Shown here: positions 6,281 to 6,828 of the stretch, in pieces
How positions within the stretch are numbered: the first letter of the stretch is position 1
How the letters are laid out: the number at the start of each line of letters is the position of its first letter
Source of the DNA: Planctomycetota bacterium
GTDB lineage: Bacteria; Planctomycetota; Planctomycetia; Pirellulales; Thermoguttaceae
Reading direction: 5' to 3'
Assembly: GCA_023621895.1 (NCBI GenBank)
Contig: JAMOAF010000430.1
Location: 1 to 6,828 of the forward strand
DNA length: 6,828 nt
The notes under the pieces: generated by a model
Told to the model about the DNA's origin: nothing
Seen by the model: the letters and a program-made list of their open reading frames with translations, nothing else
Database searches by the model: none
Position numbers and translations under genes: made by a program

Positions 6281-6436
6281 ATGTTGACCATCCTTCAGGA
6301 AATCCTTGCCCCGGCCCGAGCCGGCGCCTGCGCTGTGCCGGCCTTCGACTGCGTTGAAGACATGATGGTCCGGACCGTCCGGGAAACGGCCGAAGCGCTC
6401 CGCGCGCCGCTGATAATCGGGAGGGCCACGGCGTGA
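6281..6436 (+). pseudogene. N-terminal remnant of a class II (fructose/tagatose-bisphosphate-type) aldolase
   Basis: A 51-codon ORF begins 32 bases after the SDR stop. Its sequence follows the first strand-helix-strand of class II aldolases: ILQEILAPARAG (4-15), then AVPAFDCVEDMMV (18-30) where family members have 'YAVgaFNvnnle', then ETAEALRAPLIIG (35-47) matching 'aAeeekSPVIlg'. The family is usually about 280-310 residues with zinc-binding His residues further on, so everything from the second strand onward, including all metal and substrate residues, is missing. The ORF ends in TGA, which overlaps the GTG of the next gene (GTGA). This looks like an internal or 3' deletion that kept the operon junction. 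The homology is by eye. A genuine small protein evolved from the fragment is possible but less likely. No clear ribosome binding site precedes its ATG. Confidence 0.55.
6419..6425 (+). promoter_or_regulatory. Shine-Dalgarno GGGAGGG for the 2-hydroxyacid dehydrogenase
   Basis: The purine-rich GGGAGGG ends 7 bases before the GTG at 6433, near-ideal spacing, and decides that start over the internal ATG at 6478. It lies inside the last codons of the aldolase remnant, and with the GTGA stop/start overlap it points to translational coupling in the ancestral operon. Confidence 0.65.
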
Positions 6437-6828
6437 GACTTGTTGCGATCAGCGACCACTATATCCCCCACGACTTCATGCAGCGGGGGCTCGCGCCGCT
6501 GGCGGCCCTCGGCGTCGACGTGGAAATCCGCCGCTGGGAGCACGAAACGCTGGTCGAGCTCCAGCAGGCCAACCTGGCAATCGAACAAGGCGGACCGGAG
6601 GCGGTCGAACTGCCCGAGGCGTTTTTTGAACGTCTCGGCGGCGTCGAGATTCTCGTCACCCAGTTCGCACCGGTCGCGCGGCGGATGATCGAGGCGGCGG
6701 CCGGCCTGAAGGTGATCGGCGTGCTCCGCGGCGGGGTCGAAAACGTCGCCGTCGACCTGGCGACCGAACGGGGGATCAGCGTTCTGAACACGCCGGGGCG
6801 CAACGCCCGGGCGGTGGCCGAGTGCACG
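6433..6828 (+). CDS. D-isomer-specific 2-hydroxyacid dehydrogenase, N-terminal part (runs off the window)
   Basis: The first 132 residues are visible; the family is usually about 310-340. They cover the flavodoxin-like substrate domain: a first strand LVAISDHYI (3-11), VEILVTQFAPV (71-81), then LKVIGVLRGGVENV (92-105) and RGISVLNTPGRNA (113-125) followed by AVAE (127-130). The RGG-EN and N-x-PG-x-N-x-x-AVAE signatures are typical of NAD-dependent dehydrogenases that interconvert 2-keto and D-2-hydroxy acids (glycerate, phosphoglycerate, erythronate and relatives). The GxGxxG cofactor site and the catalytic Arg, Glu and His lie beyond the edge, so activity cannot be judged. The GTG start is supported by a strong Shine-Dalgarno and overlaps the stop of the preceding ORF. 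Together with the SDR and the aldolase remnant it suggests sugar-acid catabolism. The exact substrate is unknown. Confidence 0.87.
   Translation, partial: MRLVAISDHYIPHDFMQRGLAPLAALGVDVEIRRWEHETLVELQQANLAIEQGGPEAVELPEAFFERLGGVEILVTQFAPVARRMIEAAAGLKVIGVLRGGVENVAVDLATERGISVLNTPGRNARAVAECT

Overview
The window is GC-rich and densely coding, and it reads as a planctomycete (Planctomycetota, probably Pirellulales-like) chromosome segment. The main reason is the 3.7-kb minus-strand gene. Its product has two PQQ-like beta-propeller regions, a methyltransferase-like Rossmann insert, a Cys-rich signature and a malectin-like C-terminus, an architecture I associate from memory with secreted planctomycete proteins. 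The taxonomic call is inference; no marker gene is present.

Layout. Positions 1-634 hold no supportable gene. They contain a cluster of GC-rich hairpins (276-366), a 17-bp perfect inverted repeat (477-493 / 557-573) and a 13-bp tandem duplication (565-590), so this looks like a repeat-bearing spacer. A single-domain family 2 glycosyltransferase of the polyprenol-phosphate mannosyltransferase type follows at 635-1378 (+). It meets the large propeller gene (1385-5110, -) tail to tail, with 6 bp between the stop codons. A spacer of roughly 310-380 bp (from 5111 or 5180 to 5486) separates the propeller gene from a divergent rightward cluster. It carries one candidate sigma-70-type promoter in each direction, a short dyad and a degraded tRNA-like stretch.

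The rightward cluster has three members. First is a short-chain dehydrogenase/reductase of the FabG-like class (5487-6248). Second is a 51-codon ORF (6281-6436) that looks like the N-terminal remnant of a class II fructose/tagatose-bisphosphate-type aldolase. Third is the start of a D-isomer-specific 2-hydroxyacid dehydrogenase (6433 to the window edge), whose GTG start overlaps the remnant's stop and is preceded by a good Shine-Dalgarno sequence. Dehydrogenase, aldolase and 2-hydroxyacid dehydrogenase together suggest a sugar or sugar-acid catabolic operon in which the aldolase has been lost by deletion. The glycosyltransferase would make a polyprenyl-phosphate sugar donor at the membrane; the propeller protein is probably exported. 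Neither has an obvious functional link to the rightward operon.

The points most worth checking are the aldolase remnant, the methyltransferase-like fold embedded between two propellers, and the unresolved N-terminus of the propeller protein. There the export signal looks truncated or shifted out of frame at a C5 run. I see no complete tRNA, rRNA, CRISPR array, transposase or phage gene.
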